Of a stretch of 6,837 nucleotides of DNA, positions 1-6,804 are shown piece by piece. Location of the stretch: NCBI GenBank assembly GCA_027311205.1, contig DAICZI010000088.1:1-6837 (forward strand). Direction: 5' to 3'. Below the pieces are notes generated by a model. It did no database searches. It was not told the origin of the DNA and saw only the letters and a program-made list of their open reading frames with translations. The first letter of the stretch is position 1. The number at the start of each line of letters is the position of its first letter. The position numbers were made by a program, and so were the translations under genes. The stretch is from Beijerinckiaceae bacterium. GTDB lineage: Bacteria; Pseudomonadota; Alphaproteobacteria; Rhizobiales; Beijerinckiaceae.

Positions 1-1192
1 TCAAGGGACGGAATGCCTGATCCGCCGGGATTTTGGCGATCAGCTTGTAATAATCCCACGGGCCTTTTGATTCAGCCGGAGATTTGACCTTGAAAAGATA
101 GGTCGGGAAAATCGCCCGGCCATCGGCGCGCAAAGTGCCCTTGCCGAACACGGCATCGTCAATGGGCAATGCTTTCATTTCGTCCACGACCTTTTTGCCA
201 TCGCTGGCATCACCCAGTTTCTCGACGGCTTTGAGATATTGCAGTGTCGAGGAATAGACCGCCGCCTGATCCCAGGTTGGCATGTGCTTCAGCGGTTCCG
301 CCGCCTGGAAGCGCTTCGAGAAGGCGCGGGTTGAATCATTCAGATCCCAGTAGAACGAGGATGTGAATTCCAGGCCCTGCGCGGTCTTGAGGCCAAGTGA
401 ATTGACGTCAGTGATGAACAGCAGCAGCGGAGCCATCGTCTGCCCGCCCTTCTGGATACCGAATTCAGCACCCTGCTTGATCGAGTTGATGGTATCGCCA
501 CCGGCATTGGCCAGACCAATCACCTGTGCCTTGGAGGCTTGGGCCTGCAGCAGGAACGACGAGAAATCCGGCGTGCTCAGCGGCGCGCGGACGTGCCCCA
601 GCACCTTGCCGCCATCGGCGATCACGACGTCGCCTGTGTTCTTTTCCAGCGACTTGCCGAAAGCATAATCAGCCGTGATGAAAAACCAGGTCTTGCCGCC
701 AGCCTTGGTGATCGCGCCGCCCGTGCCATGTGCCAAAGCCCAGGTATCGGTCGCAAAATGCACCTGGTTGGGCGTGCACTTGGCACCGGTCAGCACGTCG
801 CCAGCCGCGCCGTCAATCAGGAATACCTTGTTTTTTTCCTGCACGATCGGCGAGATCGCCAGCGCAACAGCCGTATTTGGCGTGTCGATGATGGCATCGG
901 CGTGGTCCTGATCAATCGCCTGGCGGGCGACATTGGCACCGACGTCCGGCTTGTTCTGGTGGTCGAGGCCGATGACCTTCACGGTCCAACCCTGCTTTTC
1001 AATGCCGGAATCCTTGATCGCCATGTTGACGGCGACGACAGAACCGGGGCCGGCTGCGTCCTTGTAAAGGCCGGACATGTCGGTGACCACAGCCAGCGTC
1101 AGCGATTTGCTGGCGGCGGCATGGGCGGGAGCGACGAGGGCCGTGGTGGCCAGCATCAGGCCAGCGAAAAGTTGAGTTTTAGCAAGTGTCAT
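1..1192 (-). CDS. Periplasmic solute-binding protein of a Liv/HAAT-type ABC importer (3' end missing)
   Basis: This is a periplasmic binding protein that would capture an amino acid or similar small solute and deliver it to an inner-membrane ABC importer. About 397 codons are read from ATG at 1192 to the window edge without a stop. Residues 1-25 form a clear Sec signal peptide: a Lys at position 5, a hydrophobic core, and a likely cut after Ala-His-Ala. The mature part resembles the Peripla_BP_6 (LivJ/LivK) fold, with TLAVVTDMSGLY near its start, then LIDGAAGD, WFFITADYAFG, LANAGGDTIN and, near the end, KGPWDYYKL. Relatives are about 400 residues long and often end in a short Cys-containing tail, so only a few residues should be missing. 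A single Cys near residue 139 may pair with that tail (inference). The start is supported by AGGAGG at 1201-1206, 8 bases upstream. The gene lies 32 bases downstream of the livF-like gene and is probably cotranscribed with it. The ligand cannot be told from sequence: branched-chain amino acids, other amino acids and amides are all bound by this family. Confidence 0.9.
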   Translation of the reverse strand, partial: MTLAKTQLFAGLMLATTALVAPAHAAASKSLTLAVVTDMSGLYKDAAGPGSVVAVNMAIKDSGIEKQGWTVKVIGLDHQNKPDVGANVARQAIDQDHADAIIDTPNTAVALAISPIVQEKNKVFLIDGAAGDVLTGAKCTPNQVHFATDTWALAHGTGGAITKAGGKTWFFITADYAFGKSLEKNTGDVVIADGGKVLGHVRAPLSTPDFSSFLLQAQASKAQVIGLANAGGDTINSIKQGAEFGIQKGGQTMAPLLLFITDVNSLGLKTAQGLEFTSSFYWDLNDSTRAFSKRFQAAEPLKHMPTWDQAAVYSSTLQYLKAVEKLGDASDGKKVVDEMKALPIDDAVFGKGTLRADGRAIFPTYLFKVKSPAESKGPWDYYKLIAKIPADQAFRPL

Positions 1193-1224
1193 GTTCAGTT
1201 CCTCCTGGAAGCAGATTATACGCA

Positions 1225-1932
1225 CTAAACGCCGAGATAGTCGTGCAGTTTTCTCATATTGGCCTCAAGTGTCAGCGCGGTGAAGGCATCAATGATGTGG
1301 CCATCCTCCATCACGTAATAGCGGTCGGCAATCTTCGAGGCGAACAGGAAATTCTGCTCGACCAGCAGAATGGTGAAGCCCTTCGCCTTGAGCTTGGCTA
1401 TAGTTGCTCCTATCTGCTCGATGATTACCGGCGCCAATCCCTCTGTCGGCTCGTCCAGCATCAGCAGGGGCGCGCCGGTGCGCAGGATGCGGGCAATCGC
1501 CAGCATTTGCTGCTCGCCGCCCGAGAGCTTGGTGCCCTGGCTGGTAAGCCGCTCCTGCAAATTCGGGAAAAGTTCGAAAATTTCATCAATCGTCAGGCCG
1601 CCGGGCCGCACAGGCGGCGGCAGCATCAGGTTTTCGCGGACGTTGAGGCTGGCGAAAATGCCGCGTTCCTCCGGGCAGAGCGCGATACCCGCTCTGGCGA
1701 TGGCGTCGGAGGATTTGCCGATCAGTTCCTGGCCCTCGAACACCACCGAGCCGGTGCGCTTTGCGACCATGCCCTGAATGGATTTCAGCGTCGTGGTTTT
1801 GCCCGCGCCATTGCGGCCGAGCAAGGTGACAACCTCGCCCTTGCCGACCTCGAAATCAACGCCGTGCAATATGTGTGATTCGCCATACCAGCTTTGCAAG
1901 CCAGCGACTTTGAGCAGCGCCGATTCAGCCAT
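1225..1932 (-). CDS. livF: LivF-type ABC transporter ATP-binding protein
   Basis: This is one of the two cytoplasmic ATPases that power a branched-chain amino acid-type (HAAT) importer. The 235-residue protein has the usual LivF length. Visible motifs are Walker A GRNGAGKTT at 39-47, CPEERGIF at 86-93 in the LivF Q-loop region, the signature LSGGEQQ at 136-142, Walker B LLMLDEP at 156-162 with the catalytic Glu161, and VEQN at 191-194. In VEQN a Gln stands at the H-loop position, which is characteristic of LivF rather than LivG. The ATG start overlaps the end of the livG-like gene by 8 bases (ATGGCTGA), which suggests translational coupling. GGAG at 1939-1942 lies 6 bases upstream. The stop is TAG at 1225-1227. 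The exact substrate is unknown, so the symbol denotes the family member rather than a proven leucine transporter. Confidence 0.93.
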   Translation of the reverse strand: MAESALLKVAGLQSWYGESHILHGVDFEVGKGEVVTLLGRNGAGKTTTLKSIQGMVAKRTGSVVFEGQELIGKSSDAIARAGIALCPEERGIFASLNVRENLMLPPPVRPGGLTIDEIFELFPNLQERLTSQGTKLSGGEQQMLAIARILRTGAPLLMLDEPTEGLAPVIIEQIGATIAKLKAKGFTILLVEQNFLFASKIADRYYVMEDGHIIDAFTALTLEANMRKLHDYLGV

Positions 1933-2680
1933 GCGAAGCTCCGATATAGGCGGTCTTCACATCGGCATTTTGCGAAATTTCCGCATAAGGCCCTTCGGCG
2001 AGCACTTTGCCGCGCGTCAGAACCGTGATGGTGTCGGACAGCGACGCCACCACCCGCAGATTATGCTCGACCATGAGAATCGTCCGGCCCTTGACGACGC
2101 GGCGGATCAGTTCCGCCGTATGGTCGATATCTTCCTGGCCCATGCCCGCCAGAGGCTCATCGAGCAGCAGAAGTTGCGGATCGAGCGCCAGCGTCGTGGC
2201 AATTTCTAGCGCGCGCTTGCGGCCATAGGGCATTTCGACCGCTGTGGCATGGGCATACTGGGTCAGGCCGACCTCTTCCAGCAAGGCACCGGCGCGTTCG
2301 TCGAGGTGATCAAGCGTGCGGCGGCTTTTCCAGAAATCGAACGAATTGCCGCGCGCCTTCTGCAGCGCAACCCGGACATTTTCGATGGCGGTGAGGTGCG
2401 GGAACACGGCGGAAATCTGGAACGAGCGCACCATGCCAAGCCGCGCCACGTCGGCAGGCTTCAGCTTGGTGATGTCGCGGCCCTCATAAGTGATTTTGCC
2501 GCCCGAGGGCTGGAGAAATTTGGTCAGAAGGTTGAAACAGGTCGTTTTGCCGGCGCCATTGGGGCCGATCAACGCATGGATCGTTCCTCGCCGGACGTTG
2601 AGATTAACCTTGTTTACTGCCACGAAACCGGCGAAGCCCTTGGTGAGCCCCTCCGCCTGCAGCACGAAATCATCTGACAC
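1925..2680 (-). CDS. livG: LivG-type ABC transporter ATP-binding protein
   Basis: This is the partner ATPase of the same HAAT importer and probably the first gene of the operon. Numbered from the GTG start, the 251-residue protein has Walker A GPNGAGKTT at 39-47, a Q-loop RSFQ ending at Gln88, a degenerate signature MPYGR at 150-154, Walker B LLLLDEP at 170-176 with Glu175, and an H-loop VEHN with His206. The insert between the Q-loop and the signature, containing FDFWKSRRTLDHLDERA, is typical of LivG-type ATPases. An in-frame TTG at 2689 would extend the protein by three residues, but its only purine tract, GGGGG at 2690-2694, abuts the codon. The same tract sits 9 bases ahead of the GTG at 2678-2680, and a protein starting M-S-D-D-F-V-L fits relatives better, so GTG is chosen. 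The gene overlaps livF by 8 bases. A regulator of the operon is not visible in the window. Confidence 0.92.
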   Translation of the reverse strand: MSDDFVLQAEGLTKGFAGFVAVNKVNLNVRRGTIHALIGPNGAGKTTCFNLLTKFLQPSGGKITYEGRDITKLKPADVARLGMVRSFQISAVFPHLTAIENVRVALQKARGNSFDFWKSRRTLDHLDERAGALLEEVGLTQYAHATAVEMPYGRKRALEIATTLALDPQLLLLDEPLAGMGQEDIDHTAELIRRVVKGRTILMVEHNLRVVASLSDTITVLTRGKVLAEGPYAEISQNADVKTAYIGASHG

Positions 2681-2740
2681 GCAGCACAACCCCCGGTATT
2701 TCCCACGCCGATCTCAAGTCAGCTTGCTTTAACTTCATGG

Positions 2741-2770
2741 TTCATAGCCGTTGCAAACGGTCGTTGGCAA
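2741..2770 (-). promoter_or_regulatory. Candidate promoter of the liv-type operon
   Basis: Read on the minus strand, TTGCCA (2770 to 2765) and TATGAA (2746 to 2741) resemble housekeeping -35 and -10 boxes separated by 18 bases, matching 5 of 6 and 4 of 6 consensus positions. Transcription would start near 2734, leaving a leader of about 54 bases before the GTG of livG. The spacer holds a perfect palindrome (2748-2760) that could be an operator. The assignment rests on box similarity and position only. Confidence 0.35.
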
Positions 2771-2780
2771 GTCAGTTGCA
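2748..2780. repeat. Palindrome and short direct-repeat cluster in the divergent intergenic region
   Basis: CCGTT-GCA-AACGG at 2748-2760 is a perfect inverted repeat of 5-base arms around 3 bases. The core GTTGCA at 2750-2755 recurs as GTTGGCA at 2763-2769 and again as GTTGCA at 2775-2780, so starts are 13 and 12 bases apart, close to one helical turn. The cluster lies between the divergent livG-like and DUF302 genes and overlaps the candidate liv promoter. It could be a binding site for a transcription factor, but units this short also occur by chance. Confidence 0.4.
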
Positions 2781-2826
2781 CATGTCCTTTTGGATTAGGG
2801 AGGGCTCGCTGGTTACAGCTATGCTG

Positions 2827-2854
2827 TTGCCATTATATGTAAATTATCTAATAT
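2827..2854 (+). promoter_or_regulatory. Candidate promoter of the DUF302 gene
   Basis: TTGCCA at 2827-2832 and TAATAT at 2849-2854, separated by 16 bases, match housekeeping consensus boxes at 5 of 6 and 4 of 6 positions within a locally AT-rich stretch that contrasts with the GC-rich surroundings. Transcription would begin near 2861, giving a leader of about 37 bases. An in-frame ATG at 2853 lies inside the -10 box and so could not be translated from this promoter. That supports the ATG at 2898 as the real start. Confidence 0.45.
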
Positions 2855-2897
2855 GCGGGTCGGGGCGCTTGCCGCGCCGAACTGGAGGGTGGCGGAC

Positions 2898-3401
2898 ATG
2901 ATCAATCGACGTGACGGGTTGCTGGCGGGTTTGTCCCTGGGGCTCTTGGGGGCGGTCGCGGCCGAAGCGGCCCCGGCAGTCGGCGCTGGTGGTGCCGGGC
3001 TCGGCGTGGTTTCGCGCAAGCTGGCGGCCGGGCTGTCGGCCAAGGATGCCGCGCAATCGATGGAGTCGACCGCCGATAACGCCAATATCAAGCTGGTCAC
3101 CACTTTGGCTCTGTCGGCCCAGGTTGCCTCGATGACGGGCAAAAAGCAGCGGCTGATGACGATTTACCTGTTTTGCGATCCGCTGATTGCGCAGGATATG
3201 GTGGATGCCAACACGCAGTTTGCGGCCTTTATGCCGTGCCGCATTGCGATGGCGGAAGATGCCGAAGGAAGCCTGTGGCTGGTGATGATGGATCTTGATC
3301 CGCTTGTTGCCGCCGCGCCGCCAGCCTTGCAGCCCAAAGCCAAGCACATCCGCGATGTGCTGATGAAAATTATGGAAGCTGGCGCCAACGGCGATCTTTG
3401 A
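2898..3401 (+). CDS. Exported DUF302-like protein of unknown function
   Basis: This 167-residue protein appears to be exported. Residues 1-27 have an N-terminal Arg-Arg pair (INRRDGLL), a hydrophobic stretch and Ala-x-Ala cleavage options after Ala24 or Ala27. The Arg pair is compatible with a Tat signal, but the motif is imperfect (Asp-Gly after the arginines), so Sec export is also possible. Residues about 60-160 look like a DUF302 domain: IYLFCDPLIAQDM and then FMPCRIAMAEDAEG match the family pattern in which a CNP-like motif is followed by a LLPC-like motif. Cys93 and Cys114 are the only cysteines in the mature part. The biochemical function of DUF302 is not established. The start is chosen by GGAGG at 2884-2888, 9 bases upstream, although the frame is open to an ATG at 2853 that lacks a ribosome-binding site. 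The gene seems monocistronic and ends 7 bases before the convergent acetyltransferase gene. Confidence 0.8.
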   Translation: MINRRDGLLAGLSLGLLGAVAAEAAPAVGAGGAGLGVVSRKLAAGLSAKDAAQSMESTADNANIKLVTTLALSAQVASMTGKKQRLMTIYLFCDPLIAQDMVDANTQFAAFMPCRIAMAEDAEGSLWLVMMDLDPLVAAAPPALQPKAKHIRDVLMKIMEAGANGDL

Positions 3402-3408
3402 CGCGCGA

Positions 3409-3933
3409 TCAGGCAACCGTCAGGTCAGGGATGCTGCGTTGATCGAGGGTCAGTTGCAAGAATGCCAGATCCAGCCACTGGCCGAATTTGGTGCCCACTT
3501 CCGGCAGCAGCCCGACCTGTTTGAAGCCCAGTTGTTCGTGCAGCTTGATGGAGGCAACGTTGCGCGCTTCGATGCCGGCAATCATCACGTGCTTGCCCAA
3601 ATCACGGGCGCGCTCGATGAGGTCGCCCAACAGCGCCTTGCCAATGCCCGCGCCGCGTTGGTCGGCGCGCACATAAACGGAATGCTCGACCGTGTGGCGA
3701 TAGCCTTCAAAGGCCCGCCAATCGCCGAACGAGGCATAACCGACGATGCCCCTGGCCCCGGCATCGGCGACGATCACGGGATAATTTGCTTCCTGACGCT
3801 GGGCGAGCCAGGCCAGGCGATTGGCGGCATCGACCGGGGTTTCGTTCCAGATCGCCGTGGATTGCGTCACCGCCGCGTTGTAAATGGCCAGAATGGCGTC
3901 AATGTCGCCTGGCTGGGCGTCGCGAATCTGCAT
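3409..3933 (-). CDS. mnaT: GNAT N-acetyltransferase, MnaT/MddA (phosphinothricin acetyltransferase-like) group
   Basis: This is a cytoplasmic acetyl-CoA-dependent N-acetyltransferase. The 174-residue protein is full length and strongly resembles remembered E. coli MnaT (YncA) and Pseudomonas MddA: AIWNETPVD at 27-35, VGYASFGDWRAFEGYRHTVE at 64-83, the acetyl-CoA pyrophosphate-binding motif R-G-A-G-I-G at 93-98, HVMIAGIEARN at 115-125, and VGTKFGQWLDLAFLQL at 146-161. Characterised relatives acetylate methionine derivatives such as methionine sulfone and sulfoximine, and some also phosphinothricin. The true substrate here is inferred from the group only. The ATG is preceded by AAGGGA at 3941-3946, 7 bases upstream. 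It diverges from clpB, converges on the DUF302 gene and appears to be transcribed alone. A detoxification role, or a role in metabolism of modified amino acids, is plausible. No functional link to its neighbours is evident. Confidence 0.92.
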   Translation of the reverse strand: MQIRDAQPGDIDAILAIYNAAVTQSTAIWNETPVDAANRLAWLAQRQEANYPVIVADAGARGIVGYASFGDWRAFEGYRHTVEHSVYVRADQRGAGIGKALLGDLIERARDLGKHVMIAGIEARNVASIKLHEQLGFKQVGLLPEVGTKFGQWLDLAFLQLTLDQRSIPDLTVA

Positions 3934-3963
3934 GTGAGCGTCCCTTCATGTGCGGTGTTCAGC

Positions 3964-3991
3964 ATTAAAGCCAAGACCCTGTCGGCGACAA
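3964..3991 (-). promoter_or_regulatory. Candidate promoter of the acetyltransferase gene
   Basis: On the minus strand, TTGTCG (3991 to 3986) and TTTAAT (3969 to 3964) are separated by 16 bases and match 4 of 6 and 5 of 6 positions of the housekeeping boxes. The predicted start, near 3957, leaves a leader of about 24 bases that contains the ribosome-binding site. Position and spacing fit well, but the evidence is by consensus only. Confidence 0.45.
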
Positions 3992-4046
3992 GCGCTGACG
4001 ACCCCTGAGCGCGCTGCGGCATTTGGTGTCTGTTTCCTCTGTTCAA

Positions 4047-4079
4047 CCCCCTTTTTGGATGGCGCAAGCATCCCCATAT
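4047..4079 (+). promoter_or_regulatory. RpoH (sigma-32)-type heat-shock promoter of clpB
   Basis: CCCCATAT at 4072-4079 is an exact match to the CCCCATnT -10 element of RpoH-dependent promoters. CCCCCTTTTTG at 4047-4057 lies upstream. It fits the C-rich and CTT part of the -35 element (consensus around CCCTTGAA) but not the GAA. The spacing between the CTT-containing heptamer (4051-4057) and the -10 element is 14 bases, normal for this class. Transcription would begin near 4086, about 82 bases ahead of clpB, which is a classic RpoH target. Confidence 0.65.
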
Positions 4080-4088
4080 CAGGCGCAC

Positions 4089-4160
4089 GGTTGCCTTCGG
4101 GGACCGAATCATCTCAACCTCTGGCGGGGCCTTCTCGGCAAAGACAGAGGCGCTTGGAGG
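4089..4160 (+). promoter_or_regulatory. Structured clpB leader: cUUCGg hairpin and alternative pairing with the ribosome-binding site
   Basis: Just after the predicted transcript start, 4089-4105 can fold into a hairpin with one bulged G and a C-UUCG-G loop (4095-4100), an exceptionally stable tetraloop. Farther on, CCTCTG at 4118-4123 is the perfect complement of CAGAGG at 4145-4150. The same CCTCTGG segment (4118-4124) can instead pair with TTGGAGG at 4154-4160 through four Watson-Crick and three G-U pairs, which would cover the clpB ribosome-binding site GGAGGG (4156-4161). The pairings are read directly from the sequence. Whether they regulate translation, for example with temperature, is inference. 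Confidence 0.35.
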
Positions 4161-4167
4161 GTCTAAA

Positions 4168-6804
4168 ATGAACTTCGAGAAATTCACCGAACGGGCGCGC
4201 GGCTTCGTGCAAAGCGCGCAATCCATGGCCATCCGCGAGGGCCATCAGCAGTTTACGCCTGAGCAGGTGCTGAAGGTTCTGCTCGATGACGAGGAGGGCT
4301 TGGCCGCGGGGCTGATCGACAAATCGGGCGGCAATTCGCGCGAAGCCCTCACCTTGACGGAACTGGCCTTGTCCAAGCTGCCCAAGGTGCAGGGCTCGGG
4401 CGCGGGCCAGCTTTATCTGGCCCCGACCACGGCGCGGATTTTCGATCAGGCCGAGAAAATCGCCAAGAAAGCTGGCGACAGTTTTGTCACGGTCGAGCGG
4501 CTGTTGCTGGCGCTGGCCATGGAAAAAAGCTGCGATGCCGGCAAAATTCTGGCGCAATGCGGCACCAGTGCGCAAAAGCTGAATGCGGCGATTGAAGACT
4601 TGCGCAAGGGCCGCACCGCTGACAATGCCACCGCCGAAAACGGCTATGACGCGCTGAAGAAATATGCCCGCGACCTCACCGAGGCGGCACGGGCAGGCAA
4701 GCTCGATCCGGTGATTGGACGCGATGAGGAAATCCGCCGTTCGATCCAGGTGCTGTCGCGCCGCACCAAGAACAATCCGGTACTGATCGGCGAGCCCGGC
4801 GTTGGCAAGACGGCCATTGTCGAGGGGCTGGCTCTTCGCATCATCAATGGCGATGTGCCCGAAGCCCTGCGCGACAAGAAATTGCTGGCGCTCGATATGG
4901 GCGCGCTGATTGCTGGCGCGAAATATCGCGGCGAGTTTGAAGAGCGGTTGAAGGGCGTGCTTTCGGAAGTCACCGCGGCCGAGGGCGGGATCGTGTTGTT
5001 CATCGACGAGATGCACACGCTGATTGGCGCGGGCAAGGCTGATGGCGCGATGGACGCCTCGAACCTGCTGAAGCCGGCCTTGGCGCGCGGCGAGCTCCAT
5101 TGCATCGGCGCGACCACGCTTGATGAATTCCGCAAGCATGTCGAGAAAGATGCGGCGCTGGCGCGGCGCTTCCAGCCGGTATTTGTTGCCGAACCGACGG
5201 TGGAAGACACCATCTCGATCCTGCGCGGGCTGAAAGAGAAATATGAACTGCACCATGGCGTGCGCATCAGCGATGCGGCGATTGTGGCGGCGGCGACGCT
5301 GTCTAACCGCTATATCGCCGACCGGTTCCTGCCGGACAAGGCTATTGATTTGATGGATGAGGCGGGATCGCGGCTGCGGATGCAGGTTGATTCCAAGCCC
5401 GAAGAACTTGACGAGATCGACCGGCGCATCATCCAGCTCAAAATCGAGCAGGAAGCCCTGAAGCGCGAGTCCGATGCGGCTTCCAGGGATCGGCTGGGCA
5501 AGCTTTCTGCGGAGTTGGGCAATCTGGAGGAGCAATCGGCCAGTATCACCAGCCGGTGGCGGGCCGAAAAGGACAAGCTCGGCGACGCGCAAAAGCTCAA
5601 GGAGCGGCTGGAGATTGCCCGCAACGATCTCATTCAGGCCCAGCGTAACGGCGAATACCAGCGGGCTGGCGAACTGGCCTACGGCGTCATTCCGGACCTG
5701 GAGAAGAAGCTGGCCGAAACCGAGGCCAATGGCGCGGGCACTCTGGTCGATGAGGCGGTGACAGCAGACCATATCGCGCAGGTGGTGTCGCGCTGGACTG
5801 GCGTGCCGGTTGACAAGATGCTGACCGGCGAAAAGCAGAAGCTGCTTGGCATGGAAAGCGATTTGTCACGCCGGGTTGTCGGCCAGAGCGCTGCCGTCAA
5901 GGCGGTGGCCACAGCGGTGCGCCGGGCGCGCGCCGGACTGCAAGACCCGAACCGGCCGATTGGCTCGTTCATGTTTTTGGGCCCTACGGGTGTTGGCAAG
6001 ACCGAACTGACCAAAGCTTTGGCGAATTTCCTGTTCGACGATGATTCAGCGCTCGTGCGCATTGACATGTCGGAATACATGGAAAAGCACTCGGTCGCGC
6101 GGCTGATCGGCGCACCTCCCGGCTATGTCGGCTATGATGAAGGCGGCGCGCTCACCGAGGCGGTGCGGCGTCGGCCCTATCAGGTGGTGCTGTTCGACGA
6201 GATCGAGAAGGCGCATCCTGACGTGTTCAACGTGCTGTTGCAGGTGCTCGACGACGGCCGCCTGACTGACGGCCAGGGCCGCACGGTCGATTTCCGCAAC
6301 GTTGTCATCATCATGACGTCGAATCTTGGATCGGAATATCTGGTCGCTCAGAAAGAGGGTGAGCCGGTAAGTGCGGTCGAAGGCGAGGTCATGGATGCCG
6401 TGCGCAGCCATTTCCGGCCTGAATTCATCAACCGTATCGACGAGATCATCCTGTTCCACCGGCTGCGCCGCGAGGATATGGGGGCGATTGTCGATATCCA
6501 GTTCACGCGTCTGGCGCGGCTGCTGGAAGATCGGAAAATCACGCTGGTGCTTGATCCCAAGGCCCGGGCCTGGCTCGCCGAAAAGGGCTATGATGCGGCC
6601 TATGGTGCCAGGCCGCTGAAGCGGGTGATCCAGAAATACGTCCAGGATGCGCTGGCGCAACGCTTGCTGGCAGGCGAGATTGCCGATGGCACGACCTTGC
6701 ATGTCTCGGCGGGCTCGCAAGGCATCCTGTTTGGCGATAGCCCTGCCGCGCCCACCCCGGAAGAAACGAACGAGAAAATCGTCCGCTTTCCGAAAGGCGG
6801 GTAA
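4168..6804 (+). CDS. clpB: ClpB disaggregase chaperone (Hsp100)
   Basis: ClpB is a hexameric cytoplasmic AAA+ machine that, with the DnaK system, pulls apart heat-aggregated proteins. The 878-residue protein has all domains. The Clp N-domain repeats span about 1-145. NBD1 has Walker A GEPGVGKT at 208-215, pore-loop Tyr253 (AKYRGEF), Walker B VLFIDE ending at Glu281 and arginine fingers Arg333-Arg334. A coiled-coil middle domain spans about 410-525 and is rich in Glu, Lys and Leu. NBD2 has Walker A GPTGVGKT at 605-612, pore-loop Tyr653 (GYVGYDEGG), Walker B VVLFDE with Glu678, arginine finger Arg756 (FINRID) and sensor-2 GARPLKR at 813-819. The middle domain and lack of an IGF/L-type ClpP-docking loop mark it as ClpB rather than ClpA. 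GGAGGG at 4156-4161 lies 6 bases before the ATG. An RpoH-type promoter upstream fits heat-shock control. The gene is intact, ending in TAA, and seems to be transcribed alone; no clear terminator is visible in the remaining 33 bases. Confidence 0.98.
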   Translation: MNFEKFTERARGFVQSAQSMAIREGHQQFTPEQVLKVLLDDEEGLAAGLIDKSGGNSREALTLTELALSKLPKVQGSGAGQLYLAPTTARIFDQAEKIAKKAGDSFVTVERLLLALAMEKSCDAGKILAQCGTSAQKLNAAIEDLRKGRTADNATAENGYDALKKYARDLTEAARAGKLDPVIGRDEEIRRSIQVLSRRTKNNPVLIGEPGVGKTAIVEGLALRIINGDVPEALRDKKLLALDMGALIAGAKYRGEFEERLKGVLSEVTAAEGGIVLFIDEMHTLIGAGKADGAMDASNLLKPALARGELHCIGATTLDEFRKHVEKDAALARRFQPVFVAEPTVEDTISILRGLKEKYELHHGVRISDAAIVAAATLSNRYIADRFLPDKAIDLMDEAGSRLRMQVDSKPEELDEIDRRIIQLKIEQEALKRESDAASRDRLGKLSAELGNLEEQSASITSRWRAEKDKLGDAQKLKERLEIARNDLIQAQRNGEYQRAGELAYGVIPDLEKKLAETEANGAGTLVDEAVTADHIAQVVSRWTGVPVDKMLTGEKQKLLGMESDLSRRVVGQSAAVKAVATAVRRARAGLQDPNRPIGSFMFLGPTGVGKTELTKALANFLFDDDSALVRIDMSEYMEKHSVARLIGAPPGYVGYDEGGALTEAVRRRPYQVVLFDEIEKAHPDVFNVLLQVLDDGRLTDGQGRTVDFRNVVIIMTSNLGSEYLVAQKEGEPVSAVEGEVMDAVRSHFRPEFINRIDEIILFHRLRREDMGAIVDIQFTRLARLLEDRKITLVLDPKARAWLAEKGYDAAYGARPLKRVIQKYVQDALAQRLLAGEIADGTTLHVSAGSQGILFGDSPAAPTPEETNEKIVRFPKGG

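Noticed and set aside
539..1228. A 229-codon plus-strand frame across the solute-binding protein gene, with similar shadows over livF (1186-1878) and livG (2249-2677)
   Set aside because: The minus-strand frames carry signal peptide, Walker motifs and clear family features. The plus-strand translations are low-complexity and match nothing I recognise.
3439..4008. A 189-codon plus-strand frame over the acetyltransferase gene and beyond
   Set aside because: The opposite strand encodes a full-length, strongly recognisable GNAT protein with its own ribosome-binding site and promoter-like boxes.
4590..4660. A possible internal start for a short ClpB form, as known near codon 149 in E. coli
   Set aside because: No ATG or GTG occurs in frame around residues 145-161. 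Only a TTG near residue 145 is present, without a convincing ribosome-binding site, so a shorter form cannot be supported.
4114..5772. A 552-codon open frame antisense to clpB
   Set aside because: It lies opposite the perfectly conserved clpB reading frame, has no recognisable domain, and is rich in Arg, Gln, Leu and Ala, as expected from the complement of a GC-rich gene with few stops in that phase.
6046..6720. A 224-codon open frame antisense to the end of clpB
   Set aside because: Same explanation: a by-product of codon bias in clpB, with no ribosome-binding site or family features that I can support.
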